Shown here in pieces: positions 17,804-28,386 of a stretch of 64,000 nucleotides of DNA. Position 1 is the first letter of the stretch. Every line of letters starts with the position of its first letter. The stretch is from CATQHW01 sp965243545. GTDB lineage: Bacteria; Spirochaetota; Spirochaetia; SZUA-6; Bin103. The notes beneath the pieces are model-generated. The model was not told the origin of the DNA. It ran no database searches and saw only the letters and a list, made by a program, of their open reading frames with translations. The DNA lies in contig OZ251573.1 of NCBI GenBank assembly GCA_965243545.1, positions 2,728,001-2,792,000 of the forward strand, read 5' to 3'. Both the position numbers and the translations under genes were made by a program.

Positions 17804-18273
17804 GAGGAGGCGGGCCGATAAGCCGGGTTCTGTTCGCCCCGGCGCGCGCCGACCCGCCGGTGCGGACCGGCCGCCAACGGGGCGGGCCATCATTCATCTG
17901 GCGCGCGCGGCGGCGCCTCACGGCGCCGGCGCCGCGCTCGAGCAGCCTACCCGCGGGATCGACGGCCGCGGCCCATCGGGCCGCGGTGTCACGCGGCGAG
18001 CAACCGAACCCGCTGCTTGGCTTTGCTCCGGGCGAGGTTTTCCGTACCTCCGGCGTCGCCGCCGGAGTGGTGGGCTCTTACCCCACCGTTTCACCCTTAC
18101 CGAACGGTCCACGCCGTAGCGGCGCAACCGTCCGGCGGTCTGTTCTCTGCTGCACTCTCTGTCGTCCGCGCCGTAGCGCGGACGCCCGGGCGTTACCCGG
18201 CGCCCTGCTCTGTGGAGCCCGGACTTTCCTCCGCGCCCATTGATGTTCGCGGCGATGGCCGGCCCGCCTCCTT
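17804..18273 (-). ncRNA. rnpB: RNase P RNA (bacterial type A)
   Basis: The catalytic RNA of RNase P is about 470 nt. The ends pair as P1 (GGAGGCGGGCCG with CGGCCCGCCTCC). The 5' region has the universal GAGGAAAGTCCGGGCTCC. The centre has AAGGGTGAAACGGTGGGGTAAGAGCCCACC-type CR-II/III sequence (about 18065-18100). The 3' end has the conserved AGAACCCGGCTTAT. No protein-coding frame here is credible. It lies between the zinc-ribbon gene and the TPR/mre operon on the same strand. Confidence 0.97.
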
Positions 18274-18282
18274 TGGGCGCCT

Positions 18283-18288
18283 ATGATA
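18283..18288 (-). promoter_or_regulatory. -10 box of rnpB
   Basis: TATCAT on the minus strand ends about 10 bp before the predicted RNase P RNA 5' end. The same hexamer occurs before tRNA-Val. A -35 match is weak. Confidence 0.45.
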
Positions 18289-18323
18289 ACCGATCGTGCG
18301 CAACGGCGCCACCGGCCCGCGCC

Positions 18324-19309
18324 TCAGCCGCCGGTCGATCCATCGTCGTCGTCATCATCATTATCGTCGTCATCGTCATCGTCATCGTCGTGGTCATGGC
18401 CGCCGTCGTGGCCGCCGTCACCTTCACCGGCGGCCTCGTCGTCGAGGAGGTCCTCCTCATCGACGTCGTCGTCCCCGTCGGCATCGGCGAAGAACCCGGG
18501 CTCGTCGTCGAACACGTCGATCTGCGCCTCGGTCTCTTCCGCGGTCGGCGCGTCCTCGTAGAAGACGATCCGGCCGTGCGTGCAGAACAGCACTTCATCC
18601 GCCCGGCGGACGCGGTTGACGAAGTGAGCGGGCAGCGTCATGTAGCATCCGGTGCAGACTTGGCCCTGCAGCGGCACGATCCCGTAGCCGTCGGTCGACC
18701 GGACGATGCGCTCGAACTTGAACAGCAGCTCCTCGTCGAGGCCGGAGGCGATTTCGGACTCCTCCGCCTGCAGGCCGGCGAGCCGTTCCCGGCGGTCGGC
18801 CATCTCCACCTTGATGCGCGACTCCTCCTCTCGGACCACGCCTTCCTGCTGTTCGATCATCTCCGCTTCGCGGGCCAGCTGCTCGGAAACCTGCTCGAGT
18901 CGCTCCTCCTGCTCCTGCAGCTGCCGCCGGAAGTCCATCTCCCGTTCCGACGCGTCGCGGATCTGCTTGTCGAGCGCTTCGTACTCCCGCTGCGTGCGGA
19001 TCTGGTCCATCTGCTGCTCGTACTGCTCGCGCACCCGTTCGGATTCGATCGCATCGCCGCGCAGGCTCTCGATCCGCGTGGTGGTGGACGCCTGTTCCTC
19101 GTTCCGGTCCACGTAGGTGCGCTTGAGCCGGCTGAGCAGCTCGGTCTTGGTGGCCAGCGACCGGGGCAGCTCCTCGATCTGCGCCTCTACCGCGTGCTTC
19201 TTGTGCAACACGTCCTGCAGGGCGCGCAGCTTGTCCAGTACGCCCTGCTCCGCCGGCGCGCGGTGCTCGATCTCCATGGTTGCCGATTCGCTACTCAACG
19301 CTCCCTCCG

Positions 19310-19313
<4 letters not shown>
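18324..19313 (-). CDS. C4-type zinc-ribbon coiled-coil protein with acidic C-terminal tail
   Basis: The 329-residue protein is a long coiled coil (about residues 25-190) followed by a zf-RING_7-like ribbon (VCTGCYMTLPAHFVNRVRRA) and a tail made almost entirely of Asp/Glu with some Gly/His. The second zinc knuckle is unusual: FCTHGRIVFY replaces the usual CxxCGR, so one ligand is changed to His and the spacing is one residue shorter. It overlaps rpoD by ATGA; a downstream TTG with a better ribosome site is possible. The same dnaG-rpoD-ribbon order occurs in Treponema. The molecular role is not established. Confidence 0.82.
18350..18410 (-). repeat. Asp-codon (GAY) simple repeat
   Basis: An uninterrupted run of GAC/GAT codons encodes the poly-Asp tail of the zinc-ribbon protein. 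It is a low-complexity tract that may vary in length between strains. Confidence 0.8.
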
Positions 19314-21029
<1,716 letters not shown>

Positions 21030-21049
<20 letters not shown>

Positions 21050-22829
21050 CCACCCTCACCTTCTTCAACTTCTCCAGCTCCGAATCGAGGAATATCTTCT
21101 CTTCCAGCAGGTCCCGCATCGCCGAGCCGGGCGCCGGGTCGCCGCCGTGCTCCAGCCGGCGCATGCGCGCCTCTACCTCGCGGCGCCGGCGGTCGAGCGA
21201 CTGCGACTTGAGCTTGCGCGCCCCGTCGTCGAGCACTTCCTCCGGGTTCACGGTGAACTCCCGTTGCGACAGGTTGCGCACCACCAGCGCGCGCAGCTCG
21301 CCGGTCGAAAGCCGGCCGAGCAGCCCGTCCGGGGACCGGTCGCCCAGCCGGACGCACTCATCCAGGGCGCCGAACAGCTCCCGCGCCATCGGGTCCTGCA
21401 GGTCGTTGGACAGGAGCCGCCGCCGCACCAGGTCGAACCGGTCGCGGTTGGCGGCCGCCGCCAGCATGTAGGTCATCTCCAACGAACGCCCCAGCCGGCC
21501 GCCCGGCGGCGCGGTGCGCCCAGCCCGAGCGGAGCGGGCCGCCCCGCCGTCAGCCAGCCGTACCGAACCGCGGCGGTAGTCGCGCAGAATGCTGTCGTGT
21601 CCGACCCCCAGCACGTCCGCCAAGTCGCGCAACAGCGTCTCACGCTTCAACTCCGAGCGCACGTGGGTAAGATAGGGGAGCAACTCCCGGAATACCTGTT
21701 CCTTCGCGTCCGCCCGCCGCAGATCAAGCGGAGACGCTGCCAGCTTGAGAAGATACTCAAAGACCAGTATAGGGGATTCCAGCGCGGCGAGCAACCGGCC
21801 GCCGGCCCCCTGTTCGATATAATCGGCGGGGTCCTTGCCGCTCTCAAGCGGCACTACCGAGGTGCGCAGCTCCGCGTCCTCCAGCACCGCGGCGGCGCGG
21901 CGGGTGGCGTTGGCCCCGGCGGCGTCCGCGTCCATCACCAAGCGCACGTCATCGGTGTAGCGCGCCAGCAGCCGCGCGTGCTCGGCGCGCAACGCCGTGC
22001 CGAGCGGCGCCACCGCCGGGTGACCGGCCGCGTCGAGCGCGATCACGTCGAGGTACCCCTCCGCCACGTGCACGGTCCCGGCGCGCTTGACGCCATCGCG
22101 CGCTTCGGCCAGACCGTAGAGCAGCTCGCCCTTGCGGAAGTGGGCGGTCTCCGGCGTGTTGAGATACTTGGGGCCGCCGTCGCCCATGGCGCGCCCGCCG
22201 AAGGCGACCACCTCGCCCCGCGGGGTGGCGATTGGAAACACGATGCGGTCGCGGAACAGCGCCAGCATGCCGCCGCCCGTCCGCGTGAACAGGCCGGAGC
22301 GGACCAGGAAGTCGTCGCCGTAGCTGTGGGAGCGCAGGAAGCGGTGCAGCCAGTCGCCGGCGCCCGGCGCGTAGCCGACGCGGTAGCGGGCCAGCGACTC
22401 CTGCCGGAACCCGCGGCCGGCCAGATGCTCGCGCGCCGGCGCCGCGGCGTCCGTGTTCCGCAGGATGTGGTGGAAGCTGTCGGCGAGCCGGCGGTAGAGC
22501 TCCAGGTAGGTCTGCCGTTCGGTCCCTTCCGAGCCGCCCGTATGCTGCACGGTCATGCCGGCCCGCTCGGCCAGCAGCGTGAACGCTTCCGGAAAGGTGA
22601 GCTTCTCCATCTCCATCACGAAGTCGATCATGGTGCCGCCCTTCTGGCAGCCGAAGCAGTAGAACAGGTTCCGGTCCGGGGTGACCGTGAACGACGGGGT
22701 CTTTTCGGTATGAAAGGGACAGAGCCCGACCGACCGGTTGCCGCGGCGCTGCAGGCGCACGTAGTCGCCGGCCACCGCGTCGATCCGCAGCCGGTCGTAG
22801 AGTTCGGCGATCTGGTGGGACGGGATCAC
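21030..22829 (-). CDS. dnaG: DnaG, DNA primase
   Basis: The 599-residue primase has the CHC2 zinc domain (LCPFHTEKTPSF and FYCFGCQKGG). The catalytic core and TOPRIM follow (HVAEGYLDVIALDAAGHPAV, with VMDADAAG). The C-terminal part is a coiled, weakly conserved helicase-binding region. It starts at GTG 22829 and is followed directly by rpoD. Confidence 0.97.
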
Positions 22830-22860
22830 GCGCTCACCGCCGCCGCATGGCCGGCGCCCG

Positions 22861-23895
22861 TCAACCGGCCACGCCCTTGAGATAGAAGAACTTGGCGTCG
22901 TTGTGTTCGTCGAGCTCGCGGGAGAAGTGGTGCGCGCCGGTCTCCGGGTCCTTCAGGACGAAGTACCAGTAGTCGCTTTCCGCCGGATGAAAGGCGGCCT
23001 GCAGCGCGACCGCGCCGGGATTGGAGATCGGCGCCGGCGGCAGTCCGCGCCGCCGGTAGGTGTTGAACGCGGAGTCGACCGCCAGCTCGGCGTGGGTGAT
23101 CACGCGCGGATGCTCCAGGCCCTGCACCTCGGTCAGCACGTAGGCGACGGTGGCGCACGACTGCAGGCGGGCGTCGACCGCCAAGCGGTTGGCGAACACG
23201 GACGCGATCAACCCCGCCTCCTCCGGGCGCTGGTACTCGCGCTCCACAATGGAGGCAAGGATCACCGTGTCGTGCAGCCGATCCGGGTCCATGCTGCGAA
23301 AGTCCGGCCGCACCTCGGCGACCTTGCGGAAGAAGTTGCCGACCATGTGGCGCGCCACCCCGGCGGCCGGATAATCGCGCGGAAAGCGGTAGGTGTCCGG
23401 GAACAGGTACCCCTCCATGCTGGCCGCCCGGATGCCGAGCTCGTCGAGCAGCGCCGGGTCGGCGACCGCGTCCTTGAACGCGCCGGCGCCGGTCACCCCC
23501 TGTTCTTCGAGCCGTTCGGCGATCCGGCGCACCGTCCACCCCTCCGGGAAGGTGACGGCGATCTCTTCCTGGCGGCCCTCCAGCAGCAGCGCCAGCACCT
23601 GCCCGGCGCGCAACGACCGGGGCAGCGAGTAGTGGCCGGCGCGGACGCGGCTGTCGGCGCCCTGCAGGTAGGCCAGCGCGCGCAACGTCAGCTCGGAGCG
23701 GACCAGCCGCGCGTCGGCCAGGCGGCGGGCGACCGAGCCGAACGGCTCCCCCGGCCGGACCGAGAAGCTGACCGCCGGGCTGCCGGGCTCCTGTGGCGGA
23801 CCGCTCAGGTACGACGCCGCCACCGCGGCGCCGGCGGCGAGCGCGCAACACCCGGCGACCGCTCCGATCGCGATGCGGTTCACGCGGTACTCCAC
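22861..23895 (-). CDS. mltG: MltG, endolytic murein transglycosylase
   Basis: MltG cleaves nascent glycan strands at the membrane. The 344-residue protein has an N-terminal membrane segment (about residues 6-30), a LysM-like region and the catalytic domain. That domain carries MEGYLFPDTYRFPRDY, the catalytic Glu in ASIVEREYQRPEE, and LPPAPISNPGAVALQAAFHP. It starts at GTG 23895, with an in-frame GTG five codons later. The 31-bp gap to dnaG suggests one operon. Confidence 0.95.
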   Translation of the reverse strand: MEYRVNRIAIGAVAGCCALAAGAAVAASYLSGPPQEPGSPAVSFSVRPGEPFGSVARRLADARLVRSELTLRALAYLQGADSRVRAGHYSLPRSLRAGQVLALLLEGRQEEIAVTFPEGWTVRRIAERLEEQGVTGAGAFKDAVADPALLDELGIRAASMEGYLFPDTYRFPRDYPAAGVARHMVGNFFRKVAEVRPDFRSMDPDRLHDTVILASIVEREYQRPEEAGLIASVFANRLAVDARLQSCATVAYVLTEVQGLEHPRVITHAELAVDSAFNTYRRRGLPPAPISNPGAVALQAAFHPAESDYWYFVLKDPETGAHHFSRELDEHNDAKFFYLKGVAG

Positions 23896-23973
23896 ACAAC
23901 CCCGATTGAGTAATGTACGCCGTTTGCCGGCAGAGGCAAGAGACGCCGCGGGCGCGCCGCGCGGCCGGCGGCG

Positions 23974-24444
23974 CTACGGCGGCGCGGCCAGCGGTTCGTC
24001 ATGGCGCCGTTCAAGCCAGTAGTCGATCTCCGCCGCGCGGCGCACCGGCCCCTGACCGATGCCCGGACACGAGGCGGCCGCCTCCGACCACGCCTCCGGG
24101 GAGGCGAGATTCGCGTCCCAGAACGGGAAGCTCCGGCACTGCAGCGGCCGCGACTCGTACACCGTGCAGGCGCCATCGGTCCAGAGCACGCAGTCGTAAT
24201 CGGCCGTTTCGGCAAGGCTGAGCCGGCGGACGCCGCCCAGGTCGACGATCCTGCAGTACCGCGCCGTAAATTCGCCGACCGTGAGCGACTTGGCCTGCGC
24301 CATCGCCTCCAGGTCGCGTTGCGACAGAAACACGTAGCCGGGTTCGAGCCGGCAGCACCGCTGGCAGCGGGTGCATTCGAAGCGCAGGCCGTCCCCGGCG
24401 GAGTGGCCGTCTCCGGCGGATGATCGATAGAACGGCTCAGACAC
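23974..24444 (-). CDS. YkgJ-family cysteine-cluster protein
   Basis: The 156-residue protein carries the YkgJ pattern: FECTRCQRCCRL, YCRIVDLGG, DCVLW, the hallmark GACTVYESRPLQCRSFPFW, and a final SCPGIG. The cysteines probably bind zinc or an iron-sulfur cluster. I chose the GTG at 24444 because an upstream ATG would translate tRNA-Tyr. This puts the start only 6 nt after the tRNA 3' end with no room for a separate ribosome-binding site. Confidence 0.85.
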   Translation of the reverse strand: MSEPFYRSSAGDGHSAGDGLRFECTRCQRCCRLEPGYVFLSQRDLEAMAQAKSLTVGEFTARYCRIVDLGGVRRLSLAETADYDCVLWTDGACTVYESRPLQCRSFPFWDANLASPEAWSEAAASCPGIGQGPVRRAAEIDYWLERRHDEPLAAPP

Positions 24445-24450
24445 GGAAGA

Positions 24451-24532
24451 TGGGGAGAGAAGGATTCGAACCTTCGAAGGCAACGCCAACAGATTTACAG
24501 TCTGCCCCCTTTGGCCACTCGGGAACCTCCCC
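24451..24532 (-). tRNA. tRNA-Tyr (GUA)
   Basis: The 82-nt class II tRNA has acceptor stem GGGGAGG/TCTCCCC, anticodon loop CTGTAAA (anticodon GTA), a long variable arm and the T-arm core GGTTCGAATCC. CCA is not encoded. Confidence 0.96.
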
Positions 24533-24582
24533 GTCGTCGTAGCGCCGCATGATCGCCCGGCCGTCCGCCGCTGTCAACCCTC

Positions 24583-24655
24583 AGCCACCTGTCGGAGTCG
24601 AACCGACAACCCCGAGATTACAAATCTCGTGCTCTGCCGATTGAGCTAAGGTGGC
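24583..24655 (-). tRNA. tRNA-Thr (UGU)
   Basis: The 73-nt tRNA has acceptor GCCACCT/AGGTGGC with discriminator U, D arm TAGCTCAATCGGCAGAGC, anticodon stem CGAGA/TCTCG with loop TTTGTAA (anticodon TGT) and T-arm core GGTTCGACTCC. It lies 50 bp upstream of tRNA-Tyr on the same strand. CCA is not encoded. Confidence 0.97.
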
Positions 24656-24704
24656 GGGGCGCCCGCGCCGGCGCCGCTGTCCTACCATGAGACGGGCCGG
24701 CCGG

Positions 24705-25070
24705 TCACCCGCCCGGCTGCCCCAGGTCGGGACGGAGCGCCTGCGCGCCGTCCAGGTAGACCGGCGCCGGCTTGCGGTCGCCGGCGCCGCGATAGGTGAG
24801 GAGCAGCCGGATGATCCGGCCCGGCTGTCCCTCCACGGCCGCCTCCTGCACGCAGAACAGCGGCGCGTCCGCGTAGCCGCCGGTCCGCACCGCGGTCGCC
24901 GGATTGGCGCGGGTCAGGTCCGGCGTCATGGAAAAGATGATGCTGACGATCCGGCCGGGATCGACGCCGTTGCCGCGCAGCACCGCCTCCAGCAGCCGCA
25001 GGCCGGCCGCCCGAATCGCGTCGGCGTCGTTGGCGCGCACCTGGATGGCGCCCCGCACCGCTACCGTCAC
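24705..25070 (-). CDS. aroH: Chorismate mutase, AroH type
   Basis: AroH converts chorismate to prephenate for Phe/Tyr synthesis. The 121-residue protein aligns along its length with the trimeric Bacillus-type enzyme: VRGAIQVRAND (active-site Arg6), MTPDLTRANPATAVR, LFCVQEAAVEG (Cys73 and Glu76 positions) and GRIIRLLLTYRG with the catalytic Arg. The start is the GTG at 25070, 5 bp after the membrane-protein stop. The larger frame upstream is out of frame with any homology. Confidence 0.93.
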   Translation of the reverse strand: MTVAVRGAIQVRANDADAIRAAGLRLLEAVLRGNGVDPGRIVSIIFSMTPDLTRANPATAVRTGGYADAPLFCVQEAAVEGQPGRIIRLLLTYRGAGDRKPAPVYLDGAQALRPDLGQPGG

Positions 25071-25075
25071 GGCCT

Positions 25076-25447
25076 TCAGAAGCCCGCGCCCGGCGGGGGC
25101 GACCCGCCGAGCACGGCCGACACCATGCGCAGGGACGCCAGCAGCACCAGCGCCACGGCGGCGGCCAACAGCGACAGCACGGCCGGCACGGCCGCCATGC
25201 GCCAACGCCCGGTGACCGCGTGCAGGACGTACAGGCCGCACGCGCAGAGCGCGATCGACGCGGTCGGCGCCAGCGAGATCTCCAACATGCGCAGCAGCCA
25301 CCGCATGGTCGCGTCGACGAACGACTGCACGCCGCCGAGCACGTACAGGGCCAGCAGCAACAGCGAGATGCAGAACGACAACGCGGCGGCCCTGCCTACC
25401 ACCGGAGCGATCGTCGGGCGATCCTCCATCTGCTGCACGTCCGCCAC
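25076..25447 (-). CDS. Small polytopic membrane protein, function unknown
   Basis: The 123-residue protein has three or four hydrophobic helices (AALSFCISLLLLALYVLGG, ASIALCACGLYVLHAV, AVLSLLAAAVALVLLASL) and a long amphipathic stretch (about residues 42-55). I do not recognise a family. It is followed within 5 bp by chorismate mutase and is divergent from the SPFH-like gene. The start may be GTG 25447 or the ATG at 25429. Confidence 0.6.
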   Translation of the reverse strand: MADVQQMEDRPTIAPVVGRAAALSFCISLLLLALYVLGGVQSFVDATMRWLLRMLEISLAPTASIALCACGLYVLHAVTGRWRMAAVPAVLSLLAAAVALVLLASLRMVSAVLGGSPPPGAGF

Positions 25448-25463
25448 GGTATCGCCGGTACGA

Positions 25464-25469
25464 TATACT
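25464..25469 (+). promoter_or_regulatory. -10 box immediately before the SPFH-like gene
   Basis: TATACT ends 7 bp before the GTG at 25477, so a transcript would start essentially on the start codon. No strong -35 is visible. Confidence 0.45.
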
Positions 25470-25476
25470 GAGCGGC

Positions 25477-26337
25477 GTGAAGTTCGCCATCACCCTGTTG
25501 CTGATCGTGGCGCTGGCCGCCGTTGCGTTCTTCGTCGGCTGGTCGGAGCTGGCGTTGCCGGCCGGCTCCTACGGCGTCGCCTTCACCAGGTCGGGCGGCT
25601 GGGACACCGAGGTGACCGTCCCCGGCGGCGTCACCTGGCGGTGGGGGCGACTGATCCCGACCAACATGACGCTGTACGTCTTCGACCTCACGCCGCAGAC
25701 CGTGCGGCGCCGCGCCGCCGCGCGCCTGCCGTCGGCGGAGCTGTACGCGGCGGAAATCGAAATCGAACCCGCCGAGCTCTCCTATGACGTCGGCATCACC
25801 GTGCGGCTGCGGCTGCGGCCCGACTCCCTGCCGCGGCTGGCGGCCGAGGAGGACCTGCGCCCGGAGACGCTGACGGCCTGGTACGAACAGGCCGCCGCCG
25901 CCGCCGGCGATGCGGCCACCGCCGCCCTGTTGTCGCAGGACGCCGCCGCGCTGGTGACCGACCCGCAGGCGCTGGCGGAGCGGACCCGGCGCTGGCTCGC
26001 CGGGCGGCGCCCGGAGCTGGAGATCACGGCGGTCGAGCTGACGCCGCACTCGATTCCCGACCCTGACCTGTACGCGCGCGCGAAAGCCGCCATGGCGGAG
26101 CGCATCGACACGCAGCAACGCGCCCGGCTGGCGGTCATGGAAGACTTGGCGCTGGCCTCGGAGCAGGCCCGCCAGCACGCCGACATGCTCGGCGAACTCG
26201 GCGAAACGCTGGCCGCGTACCCGGAACTGGCCGACCTGTTGAGCCGTTCGCCGGCCGACCTGCTCGGTCCGGTGCTCGGCGTGCCGCTGCCCGCCGCCGG
26301 CACGGACGCGCCTCAGGAGCCGCCAGCCGGGCCGTGA
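25477..26337 (+). CDS. Membrane-anchored SPFH/band-7-like protein
   Basis: The 286-residue protein begins with one membrane helix (FAITLLLIVALAAVAFFVGW). A beta-rich region comparable to the SPFH/prohibitin fold follows, then an Ala/Glu/Arg-rich helix (LYARAKAAMAERIDTQQRA). This layout resembles SPFH proteins, but no single diagnostic motif is decisive. It starts at GTG. Its 3' end overlaps the convergent thiamine pyrophosphokinase gene by 25 bp. Confidence 0.6.
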   Translation: MKFAITLLLIVALAAVAFFVGWSELALPAGSYGVAFTRSGGWDTEVTVPGGVTWRWGRLIPTNMTLYVFDLTPQTVRRRAAARLPSAELYAAEIEIEPAELSYDVGITVRLRLRPDSLPRLAAEEDLRPETLTAWYEQAAAAAGDAATAALLSQDAAALVTDPQALAERTRRWLAGRRPELEITAVELTPHSIPDPDLYARAKAAMAERIDTQQRARLAVMEDLALASEQARQHADMLGELGETLAAYPELADLLSRSPADLLGPVLGVPLPAAGTDAPQEPPAGP

Positions 26338-26963
26338 CCGGGCTGCCACAGGTCGAACGACCGGATCATCAGCAGCGCGCCGGCCGCCACCTTCACCCGC
26401 ATGGGCGATGCGGTGATGACGTTGCTGACGCCCCCTGCGCCGGGGCGCCAGCGCAGCCCGTCGAGCGGCCAGCGCAGCCCTTCCGAACGGTCGATGACCG
26501 CGCCCTGCGACAGCGGCAGGAACGACACCGTCCGCCCCACGCAGCCGCGCACAGCCGCCGCGCCGCGAACCGCCTGCACGTGCTCATGCGCGGTGATCCA
26601 GCAGAGCGGCACCGTGTCCCGCTCGAACAGCGCGGCGATGAACAGCAGGTGGTCGAGCCGGCCGCCGCCGCCGCCGGCTATGACGATCCGGCCGCAGCCG
26701 AGATCGGCAAGCGCCTGCAGGCCGAGCTCGGTGTCGGTGCGCTCCTTGTCACGCGGATAGCGGCGCACGCGCTCTTCCGGCAGGCGGGCGGCGCGCACCG
26801 AATCCATGTCGCCGACGATCAGGTCGGGGCGCAGGCCGAGCGCCAGCGCCAGATCGTAGCCGGAATCGGCGGCGACGATCGGCCCCACGCCGGCCAGGAA
26901 CGGCTCCAGGTCGGCGCGGCGCGGGCCGTCCCCGCCGGTGAGCAGCAGACCGGTCAGCGACAT
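26313..26963 (-). CDS. thiN: Thiamine pyrophosphokinase
   Basis: The enzyme makes thiamine diphosphate from thiamine and ATP. The 216-residue protein has the family blocks AADSGYDLALALGLRPDLIV, GDMDSV, YPRDKERTDTELGLQAL and GGGGGRLDHLLF. The C-terminal thiamine-binding beta domain includes GVSNVITASPMRVKV. The ATG at 26963 was chosen because homology starts there and a TATCCT box lies 11 bp upstream. It is divergent from the CCA-adding enzyme. Confidence 0.93.
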   Translation of the reverse strand: MSLTGLLLTGGDGPRRADLEPFLAGVGPIVAADSGYDLALALGLRPDLIVGDMDSVRAARLPEERVRRYPRDKERTDTELGLQALADLGCGRIVIAGGGGGRLDHLLFIAALFERDTVPLCWITAHEHVQAVRGAAAVRGCVGRTVSFLPLSQGAVIDRSEGLRWPLDGLRWRPGAGGVSNVITASPMRVKVAAGALLMIRSFDLWQPGHGPAGGS

Positions 26964-26974
26964 GCCATTGGGCC

Positions 26975-26980
26975 AGGATA
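26975..26980 (-). promoter_or_regulatory. -10 box of thiamine pyrophosphokinase gene
   Basis: TATCCT on the minus strand ends 11 bp before the ATG, giving a predicted leader of only about 4-5 nt. The -35 is not evident. Confidence 0.4.
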
Positions 26981-26999
26981 CCCGCATCCGGCGTAGCGG

Positions 27000-27005
27000 T
27001 AGAAT
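27000..27005 (+). promoter_or_regulatory. -10 box of the CCA-adding enzyme gene
   Basis: TAGAAT ends 10 bp before the ATG at 27016, again predicting an almost leaderless transcript. It is back to back with the divergent -10 of the kinase gene. Confidence 0.4.
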
Positions 27006-27015
27006 CCGGCCGCGG

Positions 27016-28386
27016 ATGGACGCCCACGAATCACCCGAATCGCCCCTGGCAGCGGTCCCGGCCGCCGTACGCCGCTTCGCGCGCGTCCTGACGGACGCCG
27101 GGCACGCCGCCTGGCTGGTCGGCGGAGCGGTCCGCGGCCTTCTGCTGGGGCGGCCGCCCGGCGACTGGGATTGGGACATAGCGACCGAAGCTACGCCGGA
27201 CCGGGTGCAGCGGCTGTACCGCCGCACCATACCGACCGGCATCCGCCACGGCACGGTGACCGTGCTGTTCGGCCGCGAACGGTTCGAGGTGACGACCTTT
27301 CGCACCGACTCCGGGTACTCCGACGGGCGCCGCCCGGACGCGGTGCGCTTTGCCGGGACCATCGACCAGGACTTGGCGCGGCGCGACTTCACGATCAACG
27401 CGATCGCCGTCGATCTGGCGACCGGCGCCGTGCGAGACCCGCACGGCGGACGCGCCGACCTTGCCGCGCGGCGCCTGCACACCGTAGGCAGCGCGCAGGA
27501 ACGCTTTGCCGAGGACGGACTGCGGCCGTTTCGCGGCTGCCGGCTGGCCGCGGAGCTGAGCCTTTCGGTCGACGCGGACACGGTGCGGGCCATGCGCGAC
27601 GCCGTGCCCACCGCGCGGCGGGTGGCGGCCGAGCGCGTGTGCCAGGAGTTGCGGCGTCTGCTGGCGGCGGCGGCGCCGTCGGCCGGACTCCGCCTGCTGG
27701 AGCGGGCGGAACTGATGGCGCTCTGCTTTCCCGGGTTGAGCGTTCCGGGGCTGGCCGCTCCTGCGGCGGCCGGCGGGGCGGCGCGCTACGCCCGCATCGA
27801 CGCCGCGCCGCCCGACCCGCCGCAGCGCTTGGCGATGCTGCTGACGGTGTTGCTCACGCCGGCCGCCGACGCCGCCGCGTCGGCGGCCGGCCGCGCGCGG
27901 GCGGCGCTGATGCGGCTGCGCTTTCCGAACGCGGTGGTGCAGCGGGTGACGGCCGCCATCGGCGGCCTTGCGGTCCCGATCACGGCGGACAGCTCCGACG
28001 CCGACATCCGCCGGCTGCTGGCGGCCGTGGGGCGGAACGCCGCCGAGGACGCCATAGCCGTCCGCCGGGCGGCCGGAACGATCGGAACGCCGCTCGCCCG
28101 GCGCGTGCGCCTGCAGGCCGGCGGCGGCCACGCGCTGTCGATCCGGGAGCTGGCCGTGGGCGGCGCGGACCTGCAGCGCGAGCTCGGCCTGCGGCCCGGG
28201 CCGCAGATCGGCCGGCTGCTGAACGGCCTGCTGCAGGAGGTGCTGGCCGACCCCGCCGCCAATCAGCGCGCCCGGCTGCTGGAAGCGGCCCGATCCCTTC
28301 AGCCGGCGGCGGCGCTTGCGCCTTGCTCCCGCTCCGGGAGGCCATCCCCTTCAGCCGGAGCGTCGCCACCCGCGAGTTCCGAGTAG
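27016..28386 (+). CDS. cca: CCA tRNA nucleotidyltransferase / poly(A) polymerase family
   Basis: The 456-residue class II nucleotidyltransferase shows the head motif LVGGAVRGLLLG with the metal-binding DWDWDIAT, the RRDFTINAIAVD block and RFAEDGLRPFRGCRLAAEL. The HD domain of some homologues is not evident. None of the four tRNAs in this window encodes CCA, so this activity is needed. The last about 29 codons overlap the 3' end of rnc on the opposite strand. Confidence 0.92.
   Translation: MDAHESPESPLAAVPAAVRRFARVLTDAGHAAWLVGGAVRGLLLGRPPGDWDWDIATEATPDRVQRLYRRTIPTGIRHGTVTVLFGRERFEVTTFRTDSGYSDGRRPDAVRFAGTIDQDLARRDFTINAIAVDLATGAVRDPHGGRADLAARRLHTVGSAQERFAEDGLRPFRGCRLAAELSLSVDADTVRAMRDAVPTARRVAAERVCQELRRLLAAAAPSAGLRLLERAELMALCFPGLSVPGLAAPAAAGGAARYARIDAAPPDPPQRLAMLLTVLLTPAADAAASAAGRARAALMRLRFPNAVVQRVTAAIGGLAVPITADSSDADIRRLLAAVGRNAAEDAIAVRRAAGTIGTPLARRVRLQAGGGHALSIRELAVGGADLQRELGLRPGPQIGRLLNGLLQEVLADPAANQRARLLEAARSLQPAAALAPCSRSGRPSPSAGASPPASSE

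Noticed and set aside
17769..18243. Several open frames on both strands between the TPR and zinc-ribbon genes
   Set aside because: The interval is RNase P RNA with paired P1 ends and universal conserved blocks. The frames are incidental.
24445..24489. N-terminal extension of the YkgJ-type frame
   Set aside because: It reads through part of tRNA-Tyr, so the residues are tRNA sequence and not protein.
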